64,000 nt of DNA from an uncultured Collinsella sp. (GTDB lineage Bacteria; Actinomycetota; Coriobacteriia; Coriobacteriales; Coriobacteriaceae): the NCBI GenBank assembly GCA_900542555.1, contig UQNU01000003.1:1-64000 (forward strand), written 5' to 3'. The notes beneath the pieces were generated by a model. It searched no databases and had not been told where the DNA came from. It was given only the letters and a program-made list of their open reading frames with translations. The translations under genes were made by a program, and so were the position numbers. Below, piece after piece: positions 36,034 to 43,833 of this stretch. Each line of letters begins with the position of its first letter. Within the stretch, counting starts at the first letter, position 1.

Positions 36034-37317
36034 ATGCTTGATATCAAGTTTGTTCGCGAGAACCCCGATGCCATCGATGTCGCCATGGCTAACCGCCAGA
36101 CGTCTTGGGATCGCGAGAAGTTCTTTGAGCTCGACGACGAGCGCCGTGCCGTCATCACCGAGGTCGAGGAGCTCCAGGCTACGCGCAATGCCGAGTCCAA
36201 GAAGATCGGCGCCCTGATGAAGGAGGGCAAGAAGGAGGAGGCCGAGGCCGCCAAGGAGGCCGTGCGCGCCGTCAACGAGAAGATTGACGGTCTGGCCGAG
36301 CGCCGCACCGCTCTCGAGCAGGAGCAGTACGACTTCATGGCTCACCTGCCCAACATTCCGTGCGAGGCCACCCCGTACGGTAAGGACGAGGACGAGAACA
36401 TCGAGCGTCGCCGCTGGGGCACCCCGCGCGAGTTCGACTTCGACTTTAAGCCGCACTGGGATCTGGGCACCGATCTGGACATCCTCGACTTCGAGCGCGG
36501 CAACAAGCTCTCCGGCAGCCGCTTCACCGTTCTCGGTGGCGCCGGCGCCCGTCTGGAGCGCGCCCTCATCAACTTCTTCCTCGATACGCACACCAGCCGT
36601 GGCTTTAAGGAGTGGTGGCCGCCCATCGTCGTCAAGCGTCAGACCATGTTTGGCACGGGTCAGCTGCCCAAGTTCGAGGACGACGCCTATCACGTCTCGG
36701 GTGACAACTTCCTGATCCCCACCGCCGAGGTCGTGCTCACCAACCTGCACGCCGGCGAGGTCCTCGATGCCGACACCCTGCCGCGCCGCTACACCGCCTT
36801 CACCCCCTGCTTCCGTGAGGAGGCCGGCTCCGCCGGTCGCGACACCCGCGGCATCATCCGTCAGCACGAGTTCGACAAGGTCGAGATGGTCAAGTTCGCC
36901 AAGCCGGAGGAGTCCGACGATGAGCTCGAGAGCATGACCGCCGAGGCCGAGTACCTGCTGCAGCAGCTGGGCCTTCCGTATCGCGTGATTAGCCTGTGCA
37001 CCGGCGACTTGGGCTTCTCTGCCCGTCAGACCTACGACGTCGAGGTCTGGCTGCCGAGCTACAACGCCTACAAGGAGATCAGCTCCTGCTCCAACTGCGG
37101 TGACTTCCAGGCTCGCCGCGCCAACATCAAGTATCGCGACCCCGAGAACTTCAAGGGTTCGCGCTACCTGCACACCCTCAATGGTTCCGGCCTGCCGGCC
37201 GGCCGCACCATGGCCGCCATTCTGGAGAACTACCAGAACGCCGACGGCACCATCACGATCCCCGAGGTTCTGCGTCCTTACATGGGTGGTCTCGAGAAGA
37301 TCGAGCCGGTCGCGTAA
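36034..37317 (+). CDS. serS: Serine-tRNA ligase
   Basis: A 427-residue class II synthetase. The N-terminal antiparallel coiled-coil arm (about 28-105) reads the tRNA-Ser variable arm. The catalytic core follows, with motif 2 around [18 protein letters not shown] and motif 3 [20 protein letters not shown]. The ATG at 36034 has CCGGAGGA upstream; the longer frame from 36007 lacks homology. It also serves the tRNA-Ser at 42255. Confidence 0.97.
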   Translation: MLDIKFVRENPDAIDVAMANRQTSWDREKFFELDDERRAVITEVEELQATRNAESKKIGALMKEGKKEEAEAAKEAVRAVNEKIDGLAERRTALEQEQYDFMAHLPNIPCEATPYGKDEDENIERRRWGTPREFDFDFKPHWDLGTDLDILDFERGNKLSGSRFTVLGGAGARLERALINFFLDTHTSRGFKEWWPPIVVKRQTMFGTGQLPKFEDDAYHVSGDNFLIPTAEVVLTNLHAGEVLDADTLPRRYTAFTPCFREEAGSAGRDTRGIIRQHEFDKVEMVKFAKPEESDDELESMTAEAEYLLQQLGLPYRVISLCTGDLGFSARQTYDVEVWLPSYNAYKEISSCSNCGDFQARRANIKYRDPENFKGSRYLHTLNGSGLPAGRTMAAILENYQNADGTITIPEVLRPYMGGLEKIEPVA

Positions 37318-37340
37318 GTTGGCTGCATAGGGGATATGCA

Positions 37341-37370
37341 AGGGCGCTCCTTCGGGGGCGCCCTATTTTG
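37341..37370 (+). terminator. serS terminator
   Basis: AGGGCGC (37341-37347) pairs with GCGCCCT (37358-37364) and is followed by ATTTTG. Confidence 0.85.
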
Positions 37371-37417
37371 TGCGTAGGTCCATACCATGCCGTGCGGACA
37401 GCTCAATAGAAAACACA

Positions 37418-37457
37418 CGAACAACTGTTCTGTATACAGCCATCTACCTGCTATGCT
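37418..37457 (+). promoter_or_regulatory. LexA-like box overlapping a promoter
   Basis: CGAACaactGTTCT (37418-37431) fits the Gram-positive/actinobacterial SOS box CGAAC-N4-GTTC. It overlaps a candidate -35 TTCTGT (37428-37433), with -10 TATGCT at 37452-37457 (18-bp spacer). A 10-bp palindrome CTGTATACAG (37430-37439) adjoins it. Confidence 0.6.
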
Positions 37458-37490
37458 TTTGCTAAATAAGAGCGAGAGAAAGGGGACGCG

Positions 37491-37868
37491 ATGGAGCTGT
37501 TTGATGATCGGGTGGTTTTGTTTGAGAGCGACGAGGGCGGGGAGTACCTGCTTGTAACGTGTGAGCCGTCTGGCATGGGTGGCCTGGTGGTTCGACAGAC
37601 GAGTGAGGGTCCGTTGACCCAATGGTGCTTTGAGGAGTCGCCGCATGTGGTCGAGACCTTTGTGACGCATGAGGCGCTTGTTGTCCTTGAGCACTTCTAT
37701 GGCGTTGGAACTTCTAATCAGGTGGCCCGAATGCTGAGCATCTCGTTTGCCGACTACGACTGTGCGCAACGGGTGCGGTCGCTTCTGGGGGAGCTTGGCG
37801 CCGGGTTCGATGTGATCGAAAAGCCAATCGATCGCACGAGAAGCGCCGATGCTTGTGGTGCAGCGTGA
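37491..37868 (+). CDS. Protein of unknown function, possibly SOS-regulated
   Basis: 125 residues, acidic, with no membrane segment or signal peptide. The N-terminal half looks beta-rich (DDRVVLFESDEGGEYLLVTCE); the second half is mixed helix with FVTHEALVVLEHFYGVGTSNQVARML. I recognise no family. A strong GAAAGGGGA ribosome site precedes the ATG. It is a single gene between serS and tRNA-Arg, behind a LexA-like box, so damage induction is a reasonable guess but unproven. Confidence 0.75.
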   Translation: MELFDDRVVLFESDEGGEYLLVTCEPSGMGGLVVRQTSEGPLTQWCFEESPHVVETFVTHEALVVLEHFYGVGTSNQVARMLSISFADYDCAQRVRSLLGELGAGFDVIEKPIDRTRSADACGAA

Positions 37869-37948
37869 CAAACTGCGGCCCGCGCGAAAAAAAGTTTGAG
37901 ATTTTGCTTGACTCTAACGAACTAAAGTGGTTTTATATGTCTTGCGCT

Positions 37949-38025
37949 GCGGCGTTACCTCAGCTGGATAGAGGGTCTGACTACGAATCAGAACGTCATA
38001 GGTTCGAATCCTATACGCCGCACCA
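37949..38025 (+). tRNA. tRNA-Arg (ACG)
   Basis: 77 nt including an encoded CCA (38023-38025). Acceptor GCGGCGT/ACGCCGC is perfect. Anticodon stem TCTGA/TCAGA has loop CTACGAA (anticodon ACG, expected to be edited to ICG). T-arm ATAGG-TTCGAAT-CCTAT. Confidence 0.97.
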
Positions 38026-38037
38026 ATTGAAATTGAA

Positions 38038-38065
38038 AGCCTCCGGCGACGGGGGCTTTTCTTTT
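38038..38065 (+). terminator. tRNA-Arg terminator
   Basis: AGCCTCC / GGGGGCT (7 bp with one wobble) followed by TTTCTTTT. Confidence 0.85.
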
Positions 38066-38080
38066 ACGTAAACACCGCAT

Positions 38081-38092
38081 GGATTCGAACCT
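38081..38092 (-). repeat. Inverted T-arm copy after tRNA-Arg
   Basis: GGATTCGAACCT is the exact reverse complement of the tRNA-Arg T-arm core AGGTTCGAATCC at 38000-38011. The midpoint of the pair (38046) falls in the terminator loop. Confidence 0.8.
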
Positions 38093-38199
38093 CGGTCAAA
38101 GGGGACTATTTCTCATCGACTCGTGTAAGATTTCGAGTATGCGCCTCGGTGAGCCCGTGGCGCGCTCTTTCTTTAGACGGCCGATCAGGGTGATATTTC

Positions 38200-40641
38200 G
38201 TGGCAGAGCGTCCGACATACAAGCTCAGGTTTCTCGATCCCAAAAAGCGCTTTCCGGCCATGCCCGAGCAGCCTGCGGGACGCTCGTATGGCGTGGTTTG
38301 GAAGCTCTTTGGCGAGGACCCGCATGAATCATGCTATGTCGTCGAATTCGTCGGCAAAAGCCATGTGTCGCTTTTGGGCTACGTGAGCGTTTCGGGTGAG
38401 GTCTATAAGGTGGACCGTCCCGTTAACGAGATGTCGCTGCCCGACGATCCCGACATGCAACTGATTCTCGACGAGTCCGATTCCAACATCGGTGAGATTG
38501 CGGTCAGGGGTGCCGATGGGACGATGCGCTCCCGGGCGCGAGTCATCGGCTCTCCCGAAGGAACCATGCGCGAACAATCCGATCGCGAGACGTGGAATTC
38601 GACGCGCAGCCTTCGCTACGGCGAGTTCATGGCCTCGATGTTCTTGCGTTACGTGATATTCGCCGATTCTGAAAACTCCATCTCAAGCACGGAAAACGGT
38701 GACGGCCTCGACGAGGGCATGAAAAATGCCGTCGACAAGATCAAACTTGTAAAACTCCCCGAGCCGGTTGAGGTACTGCTGGGTTTTGATTCCACGCCGC
38801 TGCCCGATGCAATTGAAACGTTGCTCTACCGCATTGACCATACAGATAATCCAAGTGGCATTGAGCGCTATGCCGCCGCTTTGATGGGCGAAGTTAATCT
38901 GCCACGCCTGCGCACCATAGCGGCTAAAACCGAAATGAGCCTGGCGCGCATCGATCGCTCGAGGCTCTTCTATCTCAATTTTGACCGTAGCCTGCTGGAC
39001 CAGGACGAGATCGATACCCTGCTTGCCGTCGAGTGCCGCCTGAACCGCCTATCGGGCATCCTTGAGCGTATTGGAGCAGGGTTGGGCCCCGTTGCCTCGT
39101 CGCCAAGCTTTGAGGGTTGCTCGCTCTTCGACCTATGGCATATCAGCAAGACGACAAACGACGTTCCTCGCTTGCTCGAAACGCTGTCGAATGACAACCC
39201 GTGGGCCAAGCCGGGGACGGTTGCGTGCCAGCCGGGTGGAGAGTGGGACGTTCGCACCCGCTTTGCACGTATCGTAGAAGCGCTCAACGTGGTCACGCGG
39301 CTCGATTACACCTATCGAGCGAACGTCGCCGAGGGCATCATGCTGGTGCGATTTGGCCGCACGGTTGTCGATGCTATGCCGCGGCGCGAATACGATGCTC
39401 AAGATGACGCCTGGCGCGAGGTAGATGAGCCTAAGCGCGCAGCATGGGCCACCGAGCACGATGCGCGTATTGCGCTTACACTCGCGGCGGCTTGCTTTGC
39501 TTCGGGTGCTCGCATCACGCGCTGCTACGTGCAGATTGCGGCTCCCGACGGCGAGCAGGGCGAGTGCGTTGTTAAAACGTACTCCTTTGGCCGTGCGGCT
39601 TATCTGGCCGATTGCGTTTCTGTCGCCAAGGATCTTGAGAGCATGGATATGGACGACATGCCCTGCAAGCATTTGCTCGAGGCATATGAGGCAGATGCGC
39701 CGGACATGATTGAGCCTGCAGAGGTTCACGCCCGACCACGCGATGACCATCGTCCATTGCCGCCTGCGCTTCGCGATCTGCTGCTCGCTGATACGGCTGA
39801 CGAGCTTGAGGTCATGGAGGAGGACAACGATCCGTATGTCGCCCGTGTCGTCGAGCTGCGCGAGCAATCCAAAGTTGACCGAGCCGGTGCTTTCGAGGGC
39901 TTTTCTCGCCTTGTCGAGGAGCTGGAAGCCAAGTGTACTGTTGCTGAGCTTTTGGCGACGGGCCCAGTGCAGACCCAGTTCTGCGACAACCAGCTGGTGC
40001 GCATGGTGCTGCCGGTGATGGAGGAGGACCGTTCCGTGCGTATCCTTCGCGCTCCCGATGCGCTGTATTTTGCCCAGCACGAGATTTGCAGCTTTTACGC
40101 CGAACAAGAGGACTTTGAGCGTGCGCTGCCCGAGGTGCGCCGTCTCTACGACTTGGCGCGGTCGTCCATGCAGTCTCACTTTGCCCTGATTAACGTGCTA
40201 GCACGCCTGGAGCGTTATGACGAGATTATCGAGGTAGCGCGTCACGGCCTGCGCATTGCCAGCGACCGGCCTTCGATCGGTTACCTGTTCTATCGCCTGG
40301 CATTCGCCTACTGGAACTGCGGCCAGCTCGAGCTGGCGCTGGCATGTTATCGCCTGGTGCCGCGCGGCGAGGAGTCGGGCGGCAGTGCGCAGGAGGAAAT
40401 GCAGGGCCTTATGAACGAGATGGGCGTCATCAAACCGCCCACGTTTGAGGAGGCTGTAGAGACCATCCGCAAGGCAGGTCTTGAGCTGCCGCCGGTGCCC
40501 GCCGTGACCAATCAACTCGCGGATGCCGCCGTGCAACTCGTCGACAACGGCTTCTTTTTCTTGGCGCGCGGCTGCATCTATCAAATGTGGCGCACCATGG
40601 GTAACGATGAGCTCGGCTCCCTCAACCGCTCGCTGGGGTAG
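38200..40641 (+). CDS. Large TPR-like protein of unknown function
   Basis: 813 residues, apparently cytoplasmic. The first ~450 residues match no family I know. The C-terminal ~230 residues contain tandem helical pairs with TPR-like spacing (for example CSFYAEQEDFERALPEVRRLY, NVLARLERYDEIIEVARHGL and LAFAYWNCGQLELALACYRL). The GTG at 38200 follows a short ATCAGGG ribosome site. It is a single gene between tRNA-Arg and the AAA ATPase region. Proteins of this layout may be lineage-specific. Function unknown. Confidence 0.8.
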   Translation: MAERPTYKLRFLDPKKRFPAMPEQPAGRSYGVVWKLFGEDPHESCYVVEFVGKSHVSLLGYVSVSGEVYKVDRPVNEMSLPDDPDMQLILDESDSNIGEIAVRGADGTMRSRARVIGSPEGTMREQSDRETWNSTRSLRYGEFMASMFLRYVIFADSENSISSTENGDGLDEGMKNAVDKIKLVKLPEPVEVLLGFDSTPLPDAIETLLYRIDHTDNPSGIERYAAALMGEVNLPRLRTIAAKTEMSLARIDRSRLFYLNFDRSLLDQDEIDTLLAVECRLNRLSGILERIGAGLGPVASSPSFEGCSLFDLWHISKTTNDVPRLLETLSNDNPWAKPGTVACQPGGEWDVRTRFARIVEALNVVTRLDYTYRANVAEGIMLVRFGRTVVDAMPRREYDAQDDAWREVDEPKRAAWATEHDARIALTLAAACFASGARITRCYVQIAAPDGEQGECVVKTYSFGRAAYLADCVSVAKDLESMDMDDMPCKHLLEAYEADAPDMIEPAEVHARPRDDHRPLPPALRDLLLADTADELEVMEEDNDPYVARVVELREQSKVDRAGAFEGFSRLVEELEAKCTVAELLATGPVQTQFCDNQLVRMVLPVMEEDRSVRILRAPDALYFAQHEICSFYAEQEDFERALPEVRRLYDLARSSMQSHFALINVLARLERYDEIIEVARHGLRIASDRPSIGYLFYRLAFAYWNCGQLELALACYRLVPRGEESGGSAQEEMQGLMNEMGVIKPPTFEEAVETIRKAGLELPPVPAVTNQLADAAVQLVDNGFFFLARGCIYQMWRTMGNDELGSLNRSLG

Positions 40642-40757
40642 GGGCGGCATAGAAGGGCTGGACCGCGCTTGTCATCCCATTTGCTCACCATGCCGACAAA
40701 ACGAAGGGGCTACTGCTTCCGGCGTACCGGGAACATTTGCGTATAGATAAGGTATAA

Positions 40758-40943
40758 CGAATTAAGTCGTAGCGAATTAAAGTACGAATTACTGTATCGA
40801 GCAGGTTGCCGACAAATTGAATGGAGCCATTTGTATTTGCTCAAGTGGGTGGCTCCAGCAGGACCGGTAAGGTCAAAAGCGGCTAGGTCTGCTAAACCTG
40901 TTAAACTCTGCTAAAGTTGCTAAACTTTGTTAAAGTTGTTAAA
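40758..40943 (+). promoter_or_regulatory. Clustered short direct repeats upstream of the ATPase gene
   Basis: Two arrays. CGAATTA occurs at 40758, 40773 and 40785. The heptamer TGYTAAA occurs six times, starting at 40890, 40899, 40909, 40918, 40928 and 40937. The intervals are 9, 10, 9, 10 and 9 bases, so the pattern repeats every 19 bp, about two helical turns. The second array ends 20 bases before the ATG of the ATPase gene, next to its GAGGAGGG ribosome site. Regular phasing suggests a multi-site protein-binding region. Confidence 0.65.
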
Positions 40944-40962
40944 ACTAGCAGAGGAGGGTCGA

Positions 40963-42045
40963 ATGTCGAAAGCCATTAACCCCTTTAAGCCAACGGCGGG
41001 CATGAATCCGCCTGAGCTTATCGGACGGGACACTGTTTTGGATGACTTTGCCGAGGCTCTTGAGAATGGTCCTGGTGCCCCCGATCGACTCATGCGCATC
41101 TCGGGCGTCCGAGGCACAGGTAAAACGGTGCTCCTTAATGCATTGGGTGACCTTGCACGCAAAAAAGGATTCGAGGTCGTTGACGTTGCCTCCAATGCTG
41201 GTTTTTGCAATAGAATCCTCGAGGCTCTGCAGCGAAACGTTCGTCTTGAATCAATCTCGATTTCCCCATCGATTTTAGGGGTCAGCCTTGGCTCCATGGA
41301 GATGTCGAAGTCGGCCTCTCATCTGGGCGAGGCGATGTACGATGCTGCGAAGCGCGGTGGTCTGCTCATTACGCTCGACGAGATCCAGGATGCCTCAACT
41401 GAGGAAATGCGCGAGCTAGGCAATGAGATGCAGCTCTTGATCCGCCAAGGAGCGAATGTCGCTTTCGCTTTCGCCGGGCTGCCGACATCGGTAGATGGCG
41501 TGGTGGTGGATGATACGTTGACGTTCCTTCAGCGAGCCAAACATGTTGAACTTACTCGGCTTTCCGATTTTGAAGTTGGCGGATCGTTTGAGGATACGAT
41601 GAGACGAGCGGGCAAGGAGCTCGACAAAGGTGCCGCTGAGCTATTAACAAAAGCTTCGGCAGGCTATCCCTTTATGGTCCAGCTGGTCGGATATTACGCT
41701 TGGCAGGTTGCTGCGCGCAGTGGGGCGGAGAGCGTGAGCGAAGAGGCGGCTCGTAAGGGTATCCAGGCGGCTCTTGATAGCTTTAATGCTATGGTGATTG
41801 CCCCAGCGCTGCGCAGGGTGTCGGAACGGCAGTTTCAGTATCTCGCGGCGATGGCTCAATGCGAGGGCGTCGATATCGCCAACGGCGATATCGCCAAGAA
41901 GATGGGTTTGTCGGCGAACAAAGTTGGGTCATATCGCAAGCGTCTGATCGATGCGGGGTTGATTGAGCCCGCGGGCTATGGCTGTGTTTCGTTTGCAATT
42001 CCGTACATGCGCGATTATCTGTTGGAGACCGTTCGAGAGGACTAA
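40963..42045 (+). CDS. AAA ATPase with C-terminal winged helix
   Basis: 360 residues. A P-loop ATPase of the archaeal-ATPase/STAND-like type: Walker A GVRGTGKT near 46-53, Walker B LLITLDEIQD near 131, an arginine-rich sensor region, and a C-terminal winged-helix (about 300-350, GDIAKKMGLSANKVGSYRKRLIDAGLI). Members are found as lone accessory genes and their roles are mostly unknown. The ATG at 40963 has GAGGAGGG upstream. Local GC is below the window average. No partner gene for a known defence system is adjacent. Confidence 0.8.
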   Translation: MSKAINPFKPTAGMNPPELIGRDTVLDDFAEALENGPGAPDRLMRISGVRGTGKTVLLNALGDLARKKGFEVVDVASNAGFCNRILEALQRNVRLESISISPSILGVSLGSMEMSKSASHLGEAMYDAAKRGGLLITLDEIQDASTEEMRELGNEMQLLIRQGANVAFAFAGLPTSVDGVVVDDTLTFLQRAKHVELTRLSDFEVGGSFEDTMRRAGKELDKGAAELLTKASAGYPFMVQLVGYYAWQVAARSGAESVSEEAARKGIQAALDSFNAMVIAPALRRVSERQFQYLAAMAQCEGVDIANGDIAKKMGLSANKVGSYRKRLIDAGLIEPAGYGCVSFAIPYMRDYLLETVRED

Positions 42046-42094
42046 TAAAGAATGGGCTGTCCGCGCTGTCGCTGGGGCCGTCCTTGTATCTTTG

Positions 42095-42149
42095 TCTCAA
42101 CCTGTAACATCTGGAGGGGATTACGGCCTGCAGATGTTACAGGTTGAGA
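42095..42149. repeat. Perfect 19-bp inverted repeat
   Basis: 42095-42113 and 42131-42149 are exact reverse complements (TCTCAACCTGTAACATCTG / CAGATGTTACAGGTTGAGA) around a 17-nt loop. No T run follows, so it is not a standard terminator. It lies between the ATPase stop and tRNA-Ser. Possible roles: a REP-like element, a regulator site, or an RNA 3' end. Confidence 0.85.
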
Positions 42150-42254
42150 TGATTGACTGAGACGTTTACTGGTAAAAGAGAGGTAAAAGAGGAAACGCCT
42201 CAAAATTCCCCTTGCCCAACTTCGGCTGTTTGGTTACTATAGAACGGCTGTTAC

Positions 42255-42345
42255 GGAGAGCTGACCGAGAGGCCGAAGGTGCTCGCCTGCTAAGCGAGTA
42301 TGCCCCAAAAGGGCATCTGGGGTTCGAATCCCCAGCTCTCCGCCA
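42255..42345 (+). tRNA. tRNA-Ser (GCT)
   Basis: 91 nt including an encoded CCA (42343-42345). Acceptor GGAGAGC/GCTCTCC is perfect. Anticodon stem CTCGC/GCGAG has loop CTGCTAA (anticodon GCT). Long variable arm TGCCCC..GGGGCA type. T-arm CTGGGG-TTCGAAT-CCCCAG. Confidence 0.96.
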
Positions 42346-42360
42346 GTATGACTTTGAAGA

Positions 42361-42387
42361 AGGGTCCCATTTGGGGCCCTTTTTTAT
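42361..42387 (+). terminator. tRNA-Ser terminator
   Basis: AGGGTCCC / GGGGCCCT (8 bp, one wobble, loop ATTT) with TTTTTATT. Confidence 0.93.
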
Positions 42388-42400
42388 TATCAAGAATGGC

Positions 42401-42411
42401 AGCTGGGGATT
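42401..42411 (-). repeat. Inverted T-arm copy after tRNA-Ser
   Basis: AGCTGGGGATT is the exact reverse complement of 42327-42337 (3' T-stem and start of the acceptor strand of tRNA-Ser). The midpoint (42369) falls at the terminator loop. Confidence 0.75.
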
Positions 42412-42521
42412 AGAGTCCGAAAGGGCGTGAACATTAGGCAAACACGGGGCGCTTGAAAACGGGGAGACCCAGGCGTGCTCGTGCACCCCGGTGTGGGGTT
42501 CCGAGGGGATGGAGTAGAAAT

Positions 42522-43673
42522 ATGGTAAAGGTCGGGCTGCGTAAGCCGAATCTAAAGACATCACTCAAGGCAAGAACGACCGGCAGAGCGAAGCGCGCGG
42601 TAAAGCGGGCGATAATCCCCGGCTATGGTAAGAAGGGCATGGGGTGGATTAAAAATCCGAAGAAGGCTGCTTACAATGCCGTATACAGCAGAACGACCGT
42701 CGGAGTTGGGGATGTCGCTCGCGCCGTTGCTAAATCAGGCGCTCGGAGCTCGGCGTCAAGGACGTCCTCAATTACTGTTTCATCGCATGAAATTACACCT
42801 TTGGCGAAGCCTGAACAGAAATCTCTCACTCGAGAGATTACGTCGGTTGACAGGGCAAACAAGGCGCTTTTGCTATGCTTCCTTCTTGGGTGGTCGGGCG
42901 CTCATAGGGCGTATGCACGGATGTGGGGTAGCTTCTTTCTATATCTCTTTACCTTTGGCCTTTTTGGATTTGGTTGGCTGTTTGATATTGTGACACTACT
43001 GATGAGACGCTCCGAGCTAAGGCGTCTCGGCGACAGTGATCAGACTCAACAGCAAGCGCCATGTTCCGTTGATTCTACATTCGATCGAAATGTCGCCGAC
43101 TCCGGAAATTGGGAACAGCATGGAGATGGGGAGGCTGCGGCTCGGCTAGAGCTTCAACGTAAAAACCGTGCCTATATGGAAGAAAACGGCATCGACGTGG
43201 AGATGTTTACCGAGGAAAAGGTCGCGGCGGACGCCTTGCGAACCATTGAGTCGGTATGCCCGTGCATGCTTAGGTTTGACCGAGGCATGAGCGAAGAGGA
43301 GCCAAGCATCAGCTTTTGCTCTCCAACAAAGACGGGGAAGATGCCCAAGAATGTCGTCGAGGCCCGCATTTACCATCAGGACGTGAAGCTATTGATGGAT
43401 TCCCACGGCTTCGAATTGCCGGAGTATGGTGACAGCATCAATGTCATGATTAGTTATCTAGCTGATGGGCGCATAAATAAAGTCGATATCCATGGGTTCC
43501 ATAATGGCCGCTCCGTTAGTGTCTCCATTCGCAGGCGGAGCGACGATCTTGTTATGACGAGTGCGGGCACCATCGGAGAAACGGGTGCCTGGCAATCGCT
43601 GTGTCCTGGGGCAGACCCCTCAGCTGGGGATCTTTTCAGGGCCTTGACCAAGGAGGTCGAAAGGATCTACTAG
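42522..43673 (+). CDS. TM2-domain protein with a basic N-terminus
   Basis: 383 residues. A very basic N-terminal ~60 residues (KPNLKTSLKARTTGRAKRAVKR, then GYGKKGMGWIKNPKKAAYNAVY) is followed by a TM2 domain (about 118-162: two membrane helices with GWSGAHRAY and FGFGWLFDIVTLLMRR). The soluble ~210-residue C-terminal region is without a recognised fold. The basic N-terminal module looks like one found in other hypothetical proteins. The ATG at 42522 has GGAG upstream. GC is lower than in neighbours, which suggests an accessory or transferred gene. Confidence 0.75.
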   Translation: MVKVGLRKPNLKTSLKARTTGRAKRAVKRAIIPGYGKKGMGWIKNPKKAAYNAVYSRTTVGVGDVARAVAKSGARSSASRTSSITVSSHEITPLAKPEQKSLTREITSVDRANKALLLCFLLGWSGAHRAYARMWGSFFLYLFTFGLFGFGWLFDIVTLLMRRSELRRLGDSDQTQQQAPCSVDSTFDRNVADSGNWEQHGDGEAAARLELQRKNRAYMEENGIDVEMFTEEKVAADALRTIESVCPCMLRFDRGMSEEEPSISFCSPTKTGKMPKNVVEARIYHQDVKLLMDSHGFELPEYGDSINVMISYLADGRINKVDIHGFHNGRSVSVSIRRRSDDLVMTSAGTIGETGAWQSLCPGADPSAGDLFRALTKEVERIY

Positions 43674-43777
43674 CATGCCCGGTGGACCCGTTTTCAAGGT
43701 CCGAAAAGACACAGCGAAGGTAAACGGCTAGCAATGTCGCTTTGGTGATTCTGACGCATCCCGTTTAAGAGGTATTC

Positions 43778-43804
43778 AAAAAGAGGCGCCCGTTGGACGC
43801 CTCT
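43778..43804 (-). terminator. Terminator of the D,D-carboxypeptidase gene
   Basis: On the minus strand GAGGCG (43798-43803) pairs with CGCCTC (43783-43788) and is followed by TTTTT. Confidence 0.85.
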
Positions 43805-43833
43805 CCAATCTCAAATGTAATGTTCCCCCAGCC

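Noticed and set aside
40890..40943. CRISPR array
   Set aside because: Units are only 7 bp with 2-3 bp between them; no spacers and no cas genes anywhere in the window.
42166..42564. Minus-strand 132-codon frame over tRNA-Ser (contains GDSNPRCPFG)
   Set aside because: A typical spurious antisense-tRNA protein.
40963..43673. Anti-phage defence system around the AAA ATPase
   Set aside because: No nuclease, methyltransferase, reverse transcriptase or other effector is linked; the ATPase and TM2 protein alone do not match a defence system I know.
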